Positions 35,864 to 45,049 of a DNA stretch of 64,000 bases are shown here, piece by piece; the first letter of the stretch is position 1, and each line of letters opens with the position of its first letter. Under the pieces are notes generated by a model that had not been told where the DNA came from, ran no database searches, and worked only from the letters and a program-made list of their open reading frames with translations. Source of the stretch: Mesorhizobium loti. GTDB lineage: Bacteria > Pseudomonadota > Alphaproteobacteria > Rhizobiales > Rhizobiaceae. The position numbers were made by a program, and so were the translations under genes. The DNA lies in contig CP050294.1 in NCBI GenBank assembly GCA_014189435.1, positions 310,001 through 374,000 on the forward strand. The letters run 5' to 3'.

Positions 35864-36975
35864 GCGTTGGTGCGCGGATATGAAATCGAACGCATTTCGA
35901 TCATTAATGTAGTTGGTTATGCCTGCGTGACTTGACGCCGGATAGACTCCGGGCGTGCCCATGCCAGCATGCGGTTGAGAACGATGCACCCGATGGCAAC
36001 CTCGGTCTGTTGAGCCGGAAGAGAGCGTGCTCGCAGGCGCCGTCCGATCAGCCCCTTGTATCGTCCGATGGCTGTTTCGCTCAGCGCCCGCTTGCCGTAG
36101 CCGGAGGCTGCCTGCCATTTCAGCCGACCGTCGCTTGCGATTGCGGCAATGTGCTTGTCCCTTTGACCAGGCGGTCCGGCATCACCGCTTTCCACCGCCG
36201 TGGAACGCGGTGGAATGACGATGTTCGCGGTTGCGCTGTGCTGCAGGATAGACCGATAGGTTGGCTTGCCGTCATAGGCTCCGTCGGCTGTGAACTGGTC
36301 GATCTCGCCGTCGATCTGATCGAGCAGCGGTGCCACCTGGGAAGGATCATCCGTGTCCTGATCTGTCAGCCTTTGGGCAATGATCGCGCCACTTTTGGCA
36401 TCCACTGCCAGATGCAGCTTGCGCCAGTTGCGACGTGATCTGGCGCCATGTTTCTGCTCCAGCCATTGCCCGGCGCCGTAGACTTTCAATCCCGTGCTAT
36501 CGACAAGCACATGCAGCGGGCCGTCCGGCAGCGGCGGGTTTCGTCGGGCTGATGGCTCCCACTTCTGTGCCCGACGGCTCAGCGTCGTATGATCTGGAAC
36601 TGGGACTTTCAGCCCCATGAGATCCAGCAGCGAGTGGAGCAATCCCTCGGTCTGGCGCAGCCGCATTGCGAAGACGCAACCCAGCGTCAGCGCTGTCTCA
36701 ATGGCGAGATCGGAATACCGGGCTTGGCCGCCGCGGGTCTTGCGTCGCGGAGCGCGCCATCCCGCCAGTGCCTCCGGCGTTACCCATAAGGTCAGGCTAC
36801 CACGCCGGCGCAGACCTGCTTCGTAGTCACGCCAATTCGTCACCCTGAATGTCATCTTTCCGACGTGATGACGACGATCTGCGTTGTGTTTGTACGGCAT
36901 GGCTCTCGCATCAAGCTGATTTCGATCCTGCCTGCCTATCGCCAAACCGTTGACAAAGGATCCATGCACCAACGC
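35864..36975 (-). mobile_element. Complete IS5-family element, copy 2
   Basis: Same 1112 bp and ends as copy 1, inverted. Flanks ...GACCACG and TCAGCC... do not match, so no target duplication is seen. Confidence 0.93.
35917..36900 (-). CDS. IS5-family transposase
   Basis: 327 residues from [12 protein letters not shown]. It is essentially identical to the 7.0-kb copy, with a few differences (KMTFRV instead of KMKFRV; VDAKSG instead of VDTKSG; AASGYG instead of AATGYG). The DDE residues are intact. Confidence 0.92.
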   Translation of the reverse strand: MPYKHNADRRHHVGKMTFRVTNWRDYEAGLRRRGSLTLWVTPEALAGWRAPRRKTRGGQARYSDLAIETALTLGCVFAMRLRQTEGLLHSLLDLMGLKVPVPDHTTLSRRAQKWEPSARRNPPLPDGPLHVLVDSTGLKVYGAGQWLEQKHGARSRRNWRKLHLAVDAKSGAIIAQRLTDQDTDDPSQVAPLLDQIDGEIDQFTADGAYDGKPTYRSILQHSATANIVIPPRSTAVESGDAGPPGQRDKHIAAIASDGRLKWQAASGYGKRALSETAIGRYKGLIGRRLRARSLPAQQTEVAIGCIVLNRMLAWARPESIRRQVTQA

Positions 36976-37073
36976 TCAGCCACGGCATAGTCTGCCGCTT
37001 CAAAGAGCGCCATCCGCTTAAGTCCGGATCCATTGCAGCAAAACCCTGTCATTTACCAACGTTTTCTATCCGC

Positions 37074-39233
37074 TCAGGAGCGCGGCGCCGGCCGCACTCC
37101 CATTTCCTTGAGCAACCGGCCCGCGCCGTCGATCTTGTCCATGGTCCAGATCATGAAGCGACTGTCGACATGGATGCTGCGATTGCGGTCCGCGTCGGGG
37201 GCCCAGTCCGAGATCACGCCCTCGAGCGTGCCGTCGAACACGAGACCCACGAACTCGCCACGCCCGTTCAGCGTCGCCGAGCCACTGTTGCCGTTGGTGA
37301 TGTCAACCGTGGACATGAAGTCGACCGGCAACGTGCCCAGCGCCGGCGCGACATATGGGCCATAGTCCTTGGCCCGAATCGCGGCAACCACGGCATCCGG
37401 CGCATCGAACTCGCCCCTGCCAGTGTGCTTGGCCAGAAGTCCCTCGGCCGTGGTGAAGGGCGTCCAGATCTGCCCATCGCGCGTTCGCCCTGCCACCTTG
37501 CCCCAAGTGATGCGCAGCGATCCATTCGCGTCGGGATACACTGGCTGGCCGATTGCCTGCCGATAGACACGCAGACCCTGCATATAGGTCGCGCGGGGCG
37601 CCTGCGTACGGCCGGCGCGGTCCTTCTTCGCGACCTCCGCAGCTATGTCGCCGGGATAGAGCGCGACCGCCAGCTTGATGAAAGGATCATCCGACGCCTC
37701 GAAGGCAGTAGCCGGCTTACCGAGCCAGCCGAGCCGCGTGGCCGTGTCGGCGAGTTTGGTGTCCGCATAGAGTCGGTCAAGGCCGATTTGGTCCAGAGCG
37801 GTCTCGAACGCAGTATCGCGATCCTTTGCGTCCAGCCGACGATATTCATCGAGCGCGGCCTCGAAGAGCTTGCGATCGATGTCGGGCAGATAACGGAGTT
37901 CTATCTGCGTCAGTTGATCGACGGTCTCGTTAAGGTCACGATCCTGAAAGCCGCTTTCACGGTCTTCATCGGGCTTCTCGTGCTCCTTCGCCCAGCGATA
38001 GAGAGTGCGCGCGGATGAGAGGATTTGCGCGCGGTCCAGCAGCGCCTGCCGCAGCCCCTTGAGTGAGGCCCGGCTATTCTCGGCCACCATGGCGTCCAGT
38101 TCGCGGATTGCTGTGTCATAGCGCGCCTGCCGCGCGGGATCGTCAGCGACCCAGTCGCGATAAGCTTTCTCCTCGTTGGCCTTGCGAGCATCGAGCCCAA
38201 TCGCATCGGCGCCGGCGAGATCGCCCGCTAGTTTCTTCTCGTAGTTTTCCGCGCCTTGCAGGATGGCGGCGTAGCGGATCTGCGCGTCACGATTGCCTGC
38301 CGTGGCTCGCTTGATCTGGGCGGCATAGTCCGACAACAAACGCTGCAGCAGCGGTTCGTAGTCCGCGAAGTTGAACTGGACTTCGCCAGCGGTGCGCAAC
38401 CGATTGGTCGTCCCCGGAAAGCCGGCGACCATCACGAAATCGCCTTCTTGAACACCTTCATGGGCGATGCGCAGCCAGCTCTTCGGCCGGTAGGGCACAT
38501 TGTCGCGCGCATAAGGCCGGGAGGAACCATCAGGAGCGACATAGGCGCGATAAAAGCCGAAGTCGCCTGTGTGGCGCGGCCACATCCAATTGTCCGTTTC
38601 GCCGCCGAAGTTACCGATGCCGAGCGCGGGCGCATAGGCGAGGCGCACGTCCTGAATTTCGAGCTTCTGCTCGAGATAGTAGGAGTCGCCGCCATAATAG
38701 CCCTCCACGTCGCAGCGGCGATTGGGCTGTGCTTCACATGCAGCGATGAGCGCCTTGCGGTTCGTGTCGAGCCGCTCATAGCGGGCAAAGCCGTTCAGCT
38801 TGTCCGAAACGCCCTTGAGCATGTCGGCGGTCACATCCCGCATATCCTCGATCACATAGATGCGGCTGCCAGGCGCCGCGGGCAATTCTTCACCCAGGCT
38901 CTTCGCCAGAAAGCCGTTTGTGAGATAGTCCTGTCCCTCCTTGCTGTTGTACTGGATAGATCCGAACACGCAGTGATGATTGGTTGCGACCAGCCCTTGT
39001 GGACTGACGAAGGAGGCGGAGCATCCGCCCAGTGATACGATCGCGTTGAGCGGGCCAGTGTCCAGACGGCGCAACAGGGCGGGATCGATCTGGAGCCCAT
39101 CCACGCGCATGGCCGCGCCCACGTCCGCAATCTGGCCCGGCATCCACATACCTTCGTGCGCCGACGTAGCGCTGACCTTCCAGAGCAAGGCGATGGCAGT
39201 TGCTTGGGCCAAACATTTCAAATTCGAGTTCAT
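37074..39233 (-). CDS. S46-family serine peptidase (dipeptidyl-peptidase 7/11-like)
   Basis: 719 residues, full family length. An N-terminal signal peptide (LKCLAQATAIALLWKVSATS-A) predicts export to the periplasm. The double-beta-barrel catalytic triad is visible: His in GLVATNHHCVFGSIQYN, Asp in the conserved NWMWPRHTGDFGFYRAYVA region, and Ser in VDITNGNSGSATLNGRGEF. Family members cut dipeptides from the N-termini of peptides and are unusual in rhizobia, being commoner in Bacteroidetes and Xanthomonads. A truncated inverted duplicate of its first 60 codons and its promoter lies at 26.2-26.6 kb. Confidence 0.93.
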   Translation of the reverse strand: MNSNLKCLAQATAIALLWKVSATSAHEGMWMPGQIADVGAAMRVDGLQIDPALLRRLDTGPLNAIVSLGGCSASFVSPQGLVATNHHCVFGSIQYNSKEGQDYLTNGFLAKSLGEELPAAPGSRIYVIEDMRDVTADMLKGVSDKLNGFARYERLDTNRKALIAACEAQPNRRCDVEGYYGGDSYYLEQKLEIQDVRLAYAPALGIGNFGGETDNWMWPRHTGDFGFYRAYVAPDGSSRPYARDNVPYRPKSWLRIAHEGVQEGDFVMVAGFPGTTNRLRTAGEVQFNFADYEPLLQRLLSDYAAQIKRATAGNRDAQIRYAAILQGAENYEKKLAGDLAGADAIGLDARKANEEKAYRDWVADDPARQARYDTAIRELDAMVAENSRASLKGLRQALLDRAQILSSARTLYRWAKEHEKPDEDRESGFQDRDLNETVDQLTQIELRYLPDIDRKLFEAALDEYRRLDAKDRDTAFETALDQIGLDRLYADTKLADTATRLGWLGKPATAFEASDDPFIKLAVALYPGDIAAEVAKKDRAGRTQAPRATYMQGLRVYRQAIGQPVYPDANGSLRITWGKVAGRTRDGQIWTPFTTAEGLLAKHTGRGEFDAPDAVVAAIRAKDYGPYVAPALGTLPVDFMSTVDITNGNSGSATLNGRGEFVGLVFDGTLEGVISDWAPDADRNRSIHVDSRFMIWTMDKIDGAGRLLKEMGVRPAPRS

Positions 39234-39690
39234 GCTGATCTCGCTCTCATCCTGCTTACTGTTCTACGCAGACCGGATCGATGACTATCGGGATGGTCGG
39301 CGTCCGCCCGCGCGGCTGGCACTCCGTCACGACTGAGTGGACCGTTGACGCTCACCTCTCATCGTATCGGTGGCGTGCATGCTTGCGGATCATCCGCAGC
39401 ACCAACCGTGCCAAAGGAATAAAACCTTCAATTACAACGTGGTGAGCCGCCCCATCTGTGTCCGATCTCCCGCATCGTCGTAAACCCGACAGAATTAAAT
39501 GGAAAACGACACCTGCGTAACGCCGCCATGCAAATCTGGAACAAATCGCGTGTGTCGCCGCGGCACGACAGCCGTCCCCGCCAGCTATCGCTGCATCAAG
39601 CCGCTGATAATTTTACAGTGCCCGCACTCCTCCTCGTGCGCCAACGGTCAGTCTGGTGTCGCGAATTGAGGCGCGCTAAAGCCGTCCGGC
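39234..39690. other. Promoter region of the S46 gene, partly duplicated at 26.2 kb
   Basis: Bases up to about 39500 match 26130-26398 in inverted orientation with moderate divergence (for example TTGAAGGTTTTATTCCTTTGG in both). No other gene is recognised to 39690. Confidence 0.6.
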
Positions 39691-40068
39691 TCAGCCGATC
39701 ATGGCGCTTCGGTTGCCGGGTTCGAGGTCGTGGCCTCTGCCGCTGCGCGATTCTAGCATTTGCGCCTTGGAGAGCTCTGCTTCAGCCTCGGCGAGAGATG
39801 GCTCGGCTGCGGTTCTCTGCCGCAGAAGGTCCGATTGCGAACTCTTGAGGTTGTCACGACGCAGGCGGGCGGCCTTGGCGAACGTCGGGTAAGCGAAATG
39901 ATTGATATCGGAGATGCCAGCCTTCGTTTCCTCGGCGTTGATCTGGAAGTCCAGTTCTCGCGCCATGCGTTCGAAATCGGCAATCATCATGTCTAGCTGC
40001 TGCAGCTGTCGCCGCTTCTCATTCACCTGAAATTGCTTAAGTCGGACCAGATTACCTCGTGGCTTCAT
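39691..40068 (-). CDS. fliJ: Flagellar export chaperone FliJ, possibly shortened at the C-terminus
   Basis: 125 residues. MKPRGNLVRLKQFQVNEKRR, then QLQQLDMMIADFERMARELD and GISDINHFAYPTFAKAARLR closely follow the alphaproteobacterial FliJ pattern: a coiled-coil protein of the flagellar type III export gate that contacts FliI and FlhA. The last ~20 residues (SGRGHDLEPGNRSAMIG) do not look like FliJ, so the end may be replaced. No other flagellar gene is adjacent, so it is a stranded or second copy and function is doubtful. Confidence 0.75.
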   Translation of the reverse strand: MKPRGNLVRLKQFQVNEKRRQLQQLDMMIADFERMARELDFQINAEETKAGISDINHFAYPTFAKAARLRRDNLKSSQSDLLRQRTAAEPSLAEAEAELSKAQMLESRSGRGHDLEPGNRSAMIG

Positions 40069-41037
40069 GACTCGGTACTCCCGTACACATTTCGTCCGAT
40101 CAAACCGCTCTCCTCCCAGCCCCTTAACGTTAGGCCTACAGCGACTCTCACGGTTTCCGCTGCGACAGGAAACATATTGTCCAAAATCCTTGGCCGATGG
40201 CTATGAGTTCAATGGCATCGACAAGCATGCGGGCGAGGGACTTAAGGGGCGGTAAAAAAGGTGAAATAGGGCGATGTCACGCTGTCTGCATATGAACCCG
40301 TTGAGACCTGGCGGCCGCTGATGTCAGCAGACCATGGCCACGGCTTTCCATTTCGCCATGGGCCGCGTCTCTCTGCAGCGCGATCAAACCGGCATAGGTG
40401 CCCACAAAATTCCGAAGCGGGGATTCGTTCTCGGGGACTTTGCGACAGCCGTTTGTGCGCTCTTCCAGGAGCTTGCGACAAAACCGGCATCAGTGCCTCA
40501 ATCGGTTTTGCACCAGTTCGAACTGTTCCCCTTCGCCATGTGACAGGGTTTCCCTGCCGCGGACTACTACGAGAACTCCGCCAACATGATGGACATCAGG
40601 GCCAACTCCCTTGCGATGCAGAACATCGTTGTCATTCCATCATGCCTTCCCTCGTTCATATGCTGGACGTCTTCGTATTGGTGAGGCTGCCGGTCGCAGT
40701 CTTTTCCCTTGCTTTCTGCAAGTCGATGCCGATGCCATGGTCTGGCTGCGTTCTCTCCATGGTCCCCAATAAGCGCCTTACGTATGCGCTATTGTTTGGA
40801 TGCGTGCCGACATACATTTCCAGCACCATCAACGGCATTCCGCCTGTTAAGCCGTGTAGGCGGAGGCGACGATTTAGCCCTCAGACACGGATGAACCGGT
40901 TCGTGTTCCTCAACCTTCCAATACTTCAGCCTCGGGAACCATCTCGGCGTAACGACTTCGCCTCAATCCCCTTTACCTGCGGGCTACGTCACCCTGCCAG
41001 TTGACAGCAGGTCACCGCCGCTTGGGCTCATGCCCCC
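40069..41037. other. About 1 kb without a recognised gene
   Basis: Several overlapping open frames exist on both strands, but none has a ribosome-binding site, balanced composition or a known motif. It separates fliJ from the relic next to the nucleoside cluster and could be eroded DNA. Confidence 0.4.
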
Positions 41038-41358
41038 TCACAGCAGGGGACAAGGCACTTCTTCAAATCCTCCTTTCTCTCTTGCATTCCAGTCATACGC
41101 TTCCCCCTGTTCGGAGCGAGGCGCACTGTAGGTCTCGTCCGCATGCCATTTGCCGGTCACGGCGCGCTTGCGCCGGTTGAAGTGTTCCATCAGCAGCGGC
41201 GCGAAATGAACGACCCAGCGATGGATCGTTGAATGATCGACGCTAATGCCACGCTCCGCCATCATTTCTCGAAGATCGCGTAGGCTCAGTCCGTAGGCCA
41301 GATACCAGCGATTGCAAAGCAAGATCACAGATTGGTCGAAATGGCGGCCTTTGAACAT
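41038..41358 (-). pseudogene. IS6-family transposase N-terminal fragment
   Basis: MFKGRHFDQSVILLCNRWYL, then AYGLSLRDLREMMAERGISV, HSTIHRWVVHFAPLLMEHFN and AVTGKWHADETY is an IS6/IS240-like transposase up to the first catalytic Asp. The frame then runs into unrelated sequence (SEQGEAYDWNAREK). It marks the left border of the biosynthetic cluster. Confidence 0.85.
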
Positions 41359-41611
41359 CTCAACTCTCCGGGGAACACCGGAGCCCAATGCCATGCGCCT
41401 CGTTACCAAAGACTTTGCAACACATCCACATCAGGGGCATTGAATGTCATGATTAGATACAGCGGTCGCGATAAATCGGCGCAATCTTACATTTAAGCGC
41501 AGTGCGACACGAGTGCTGCGACGCTGGTGGCCATCGCAAGTAGTTCCTCGCGTCTCGTCGGAAATGCGACGTATTCGTTCATCAGTTACTGGTCCAAATT
41601 TCCCTCCCTAT

Positions 41612-42388
41612 TCACACAGTTCGCCCTCTGGACGCTTCGCCCTGATGGCGGTGATCGATCATCGTGGCCCTCAGCCTTCGGATTGTTTCTCCGCCGAGTT
41701 CACGCTCGACACTGTCAATATGCCACTGCGTCTCAGGATGGGCGAGGAGAGCCGTCATTGTTCTCGCTTGGGTCTCAAGACGGATTGCGTATTGTTGGGG
41801 CGATAGGCCTCGCTTCTCCCAATGTGCCTTGAACGAGCCGAGATGAGCCCGAAGTTGTCGAGCCGAAAGCGCGTAATCTCGGGCGATGTCCGACGTTGAT
41901 ACGCCCACAAGGCGAAGCAGCATTGCTACCACCACGCCGGTCCTGTCTTTACCGGCCGTGCAGCAAACTATGGTCGTCTTCGCGGTCTGAGCGGCGTACG
42001 CGGCCGCTAGGTCTACGATGACGTTATCTGCAGAGGGCATTAGCCGCACATAGGATGAGAAATAATCCTGCCAAGTCGGGCGCACGACATCGAGGAGAAA
42101 GCTCGGGTCCGACAGAGGACGGTGCCAGAACTCCGCTCCCAGGCCTATCAACGCCTCGGGCATCCCTTCCCTGTCGATCTCCCGAGTCGTGCGCAGATCC
42201 AGGATTCGCAGTGGCCCATATTCGGCCATTAAATGCCGAGCGGTTGGCACATCCAAGTTGATCGGGGCCGCACTACGCAAAAGGCGCCTTGGGTTGACGA
42301 AACCGCCGTCCGCCACCCGTAGCCCACCGAGCCCACGCATATTTCGCGTGCCTTCCAGGCGGATCAATCGACTCGTCAATAGTGCCAT
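41612..42388 (-). CDS. Tyrosine-phosphatase-type phosphatase of the nucleoside cluster (NikL/PolJ-like role)
   Basis: 258 residues. The Y_phosphatase3 fold is shown by RNMRGLGGLRVADGGFVNPR, LRILDLRTTREIDREG and the P-loop C-C-T-A-G-K-D-R-T-G-V with catalytic Cys and Arg. Phosphatases of this type occur in nikkomycin and polyoxin clusters, where they remove phosphate from the octosyl-acid phosphate after the radical SAM step. It is the last gene of the leftward operon, 60 bases after the enolpyruvyl transferase. A role on a true protein phosphotyrosine cannot be excluded from sequence, but context favours a small-molecule phosphatase. All motif residues are present. Confidence 0.85.
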   Translation of the reverse strand: MALLTSRLIRLEGTRNMRGLGGLRVADGGFVNPRRLLRSAAPINLDVPTARHLMAEYGPLRILDLRTTREIDREGMPEALIGLGAEFWHRPLSDPSFLLDVVRPTWQDYFSSYVRLMPSADNVIVDLAAAYAAQTAKTTIVCCTAGKDRTGVVVAMLLRLVGVSTSDIARDYALSARQLRAHLGSFKAHWEKRGLSPQQYAIRLETQARTMTALLAHPETQWHIDSVERELGGETIRRLRATMIDHRHQGEASRGRTV

Positions 42389-42448
42389 TCTGAATAATCG
42401 TTGCCGCAGCGGCCCGACGATGCCGAAACACGATGCAGGAAGCGCGAC

Positions 42449-43779
42449 CTACGATGTAGCCCGCTGATCAATACTGGCCCCGAGACTCGTCAACTGCCCG
42501 GCAAGATCCGCATAGCCGCGCCCCAGGTGTTCGACACCTTGGATGATTGTTTCGCCATCGATACCGAGGGCGGCCAGCACAAGGGTAGCGGCGGCCCGCA
42601 GATCATTGCCTCGGACCGTTTGCCCTGGCCGGGCCGCCCGGCCAGGGGTGATATGTAGGACAGGTCCATCACTGTGCATTTCGGCTCCCAGAGCCGTGAG
42701 GCCGCTGGCGTAGTCGAAGCGGTTGACCCATACATGCTCTTCTATCTTGCCCCCCCTCTCTGTACCCGACAGGAGCAGCGCGAAGAATGGTTGACTGTCG
42801 CTGAATATTCCATGCGAAGAGACGCGAATGTCTATGCCGTTCATATGATCGGCCCGTAGGCTCAACCTCGACTGCTTCAAACGCTCGACGGTCAGGCCCA
42901 TGCGATCAAAGCAGTCAAGTTCGGCGGCCAGTCCTGCCCATGTTTTGTCAGCGATCCCGGTCAGCCGGATGTCTGCTTGAAGGTAGGCGGCGAGCGTGAA
43001 GAAGGTCACGATTTCGATCGCGTCGGACGACACCTCATATTGGAACGCCTGGAGGCAAGGCCGCCCCTCAACACGCAAAACGTCGTCTCGATCCTCTATG
43101 CTCACCCCTGCGGCGATCATTCCGCCAATCAGGTCAGCCACGTCCGCCTTGCGATAGGGGCTGTGGATTTCGGTCACTCCAGCCGCCGTTGCAGCACACA
43201 AGAGCGCGGCTTTGGTGGCGCCCGAGTAGAGGGGACCGGTCAATCCCCCGCCATTGGACAGTTCCTTGGCAAAGTCAGCCATGTTGATGGTGCAGCCGCA
43301 TAATTGCTTGCATGAGGCAGAGAGCATCCCGCCCTGGATTTCCGCAGTGGCGCCAAATCTTTGCAACACTTCCCGGATGTGCTCGAGGGGACGCTCTCCC
43401 CCGCTGACGCCTCCCCGATCCTGCATCCACCGAACGGCCCGGCGTGGACCTCCCCTAACTTGCCGAGCAGCCCTGGAACCATGTAGAGAGAACCATGCAC
43501 CCGGCGGGTCAGAGCACTTGGAAGCGTGCCGTTGGAAATTGTTGTCGGATCGACCAGCAATCGGCGACCTGCGCGATCGTGGCGAGCGGACGCACCTGCA
43601 TGCACTAACAGTTCCGCGATCACTCTGACATCTTCGACGTCAGGAACGTTCGCGAGTTCGAAGGGCCCGCTGGCCAACATCCCGGCCGCCACGAGAGGCA
43701 GCGCGGCATGCTTAAAGCCAGAAATCTGTACCTCCCCAGCGAGGGGCCGTCCGCCGTTCACCACCCATGAGGATGTCAT
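42449..43779 (-). pseudogene. MurA/EPSP-like enolpyruvyl transferase (MalO/NikO-like), one frame break
   Basis: About 440 residues across two frames. ATG 43779 overlaps the methyltransferase stop (ATGA). SGFKHAALPLVAAGMLASG matches the MurA SGAKNAALPI region: Lys kept, Asn replaced by His. GPFGGCRIG holds the catalytic Cys. The frame then shifts near 43410; adding one G restores GGGVSGGERPLEHI and the rest (FSDSQPFFALLLSG with the MurA Asp, VNRFDYASGLTALGAEM, NDLRAAATLVLAALGIDGE). In malayamycin and nikkomycin, MalO and NikO transfer enolpyruvate from PEP to pseudouridine or uridine 5'-phosphate. Whether the break is real decides whether the cluster works. Confidence 0.88.
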
Positions 43780-44408
43780 GATGCAGAGCCCGCTGTCATC
43801 AGCACGGCTCCCTTCTGGGTTTGATGCCTCTGGGTTCGGAACTGAGGAAATTCGGCTTGCCACCGGCGAACGATGGCCTCTTCGTCCGCCCGGTCCGCAT
43901 CGTCCAGAAGGAGACAGGGCGATGGGCCGAGCTGTTTGGCAAAAAGCGGAAGCATCGGGTACCGGGCCAGCGCGCCGGTCTTGCGCGGCGGACCATCGAC
44001 GACAAGAAAGTCATATGCGATGGCCGGAACATTGGAGATGTCGTACCAGTCCCACTGCTCGCCACCGATCACGTGCGTCTGTAGCGGAGCATCAATGACG
44101 GTGATGTTCTGGACGCCGTGCCGAACAGCCCATTCGCGGGTCAGCTGCGCATATTGGGGCAGGTGCTCCAGCGCATAGACATGGCCAGCCCAAAGCTGCA
44201 TGCAGTGTCCTAGCAAAACCGTAGAGATACCACTGCCGGCCTCCAGGACGGCGCGCGGACGCCGACTTGTGGCCTCCGATACCAGAAGATCCGCAAAATC
44301 GGCCCCGATCGTGAATTCGCCTAGAGGGGGCAGGCCATCCCTAAGGCGGAATGGACAAACCCCATCGGCTGCGCTTGCAAACGCGCCCTCGCCGTCGACC
44401 GAAGACAT
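43776..44408 (-). CDS. Class I SAM-dependent methyltransferase
   Basis: 210 residues. Motif I is VLEAGSGISTVLLGHCMQLW; the acidic ribose-binding residue follows in HVYALEHLPQYAQL; DFLVVDGPPRKTGALARYPM resembles motif IV of small-molecule (Methyltransf_24-like) enzymes. Its start overlaps the oxygenase stop by one base and its stop overlaps the enolpyruvyl transferase start by four, so it is embedded in the operon. Malayamycin carries an O-methyl group; this is the only methyltransferase in the cluster and is the natural candidate for it (inference). Confidence 0.85.
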   Translation of the reverse strand: MSSVDGEGAFASAADGVCPFRLRDGLPPLGEFTIGADFADLLVSEATSRRPRAVLEAGSGISTVLLGHCMQLWAGHVYALEHLPQYAQLTREWAVRHGVQNITVIDAPLQTHVIGGEQWDWYDISNVPAIAYDFLVVDGPPRKTGALARYPMLPLFAKQLGPSPCLLLDDADRADEEAIVRRWQAEFPQFRTQRHQTQKGAVLMTAGSAS

Positions 44409-45049
44409 TACAAAGCGCGGAACATGGCGGTCAGCACTTGTCGAAGGCGAGGTGCACCCTCACTCTCCTGCGTCCTGGTTACCATGTGCCAGGAATTATC
44501 GCTTCGCCGAAGTATAACCGACGAGTTCAGGACTGGCGGTATTTCGGCAACGACGTCCTTCTCTTGGTCTGATCCCAGGATACGAAGGCAGCCGCCCCAT
44601 TCGCGCTCCCAGCCCGGATTGAGATTGAAAACCTGGGTGACGACCTTGTCCGGCTTATCCGTATGCGGGCCGAGCCATCCCCCCGGCGGGTAGTGCCACA
44701 GGGACAGTTCGAGATTGAGACCGCTCAGGTCGATACCAATCACTTCGCTCATGGCGGTGCGATATTCGCTGGACCTCAAGGCCCGGAGGAAATCCCGCCA
44801 GGCCGGCGTATATTTGTCGTCGTCTTCAGCATTTAGAGCCTTGCTTTCGAGGCGGTAAGGTTTTCTATGTCCGGGGTCACCGCTGGGCCTTTCGCTGGCA
44901 CTGAACCCCGCTGCGGGGATGGTAGCGGCGAGACGCTCGGCAAAACCGGGCGAAACAAATTCATCGACGACCGCCCAAAAATACGGGTCGTTCCGCCATT
45001 GTGCCCCTCGCAGGGAGTGTACCAGCTCACTGAAACTAGCGCTCATCAT
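44408..45049 (-). CDS. 2-oxoglutarate/Fe(II)-dependent oxygenase B
   Basis: 213 residues counted from ATG 45049, which overlaps the upstream oxygenase stop; the longer frame to 45151 would overlap that gene. The prolyl-4-hydroxylase-like core has the iron ligands H-x-D in GGWLGPHTDKPDKVVTQVF and the distal His in NSWHMVTRTQ, with the 2-oxoglutarate Arg in RLRQVLTAMF. The substrate is unknown. In nikkomycin and polyoxin, two such oxygenases (NikI/NikM, PolD/PolK) oxidise and shorten the octosyl acid. This gene and its upstream neighbour are the matching pair here. Confidence 0.88.
   Translation of the reverse strand: MMSASFSELVHSLRGAQWRNDPYFWAVVDEFVSPGFAERLAATIPAAGFSASERPSGDPGHRKPYRLESKALNAEDDDKYTPAWRDFLRALRSSEYRTAMSEVIGIDLSGLNLELSLWHYPPGGWLGPHTDKPDKVVTQVFNLNPGWEREWGGCLRILGSDQEKDVVAEIPPVLNSSVILRRSDNSWHMVTRTQESEGAPRLRQVLTAMFRAL

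Noticed and set aside
40321..41004. 227-residue plus-strand frame
   Set aside because: Composition is Arg/Ser/Pro/Cys-rich without any motif or ribosome-binding site; probably non-coding.
41612..42388. Phosphatase as a host-directed protein tyrosine phosphatase effector
   Set aside because: No secretion signal, and operon context with nucleoside enzymes fits a small-molecule phosphatase better.
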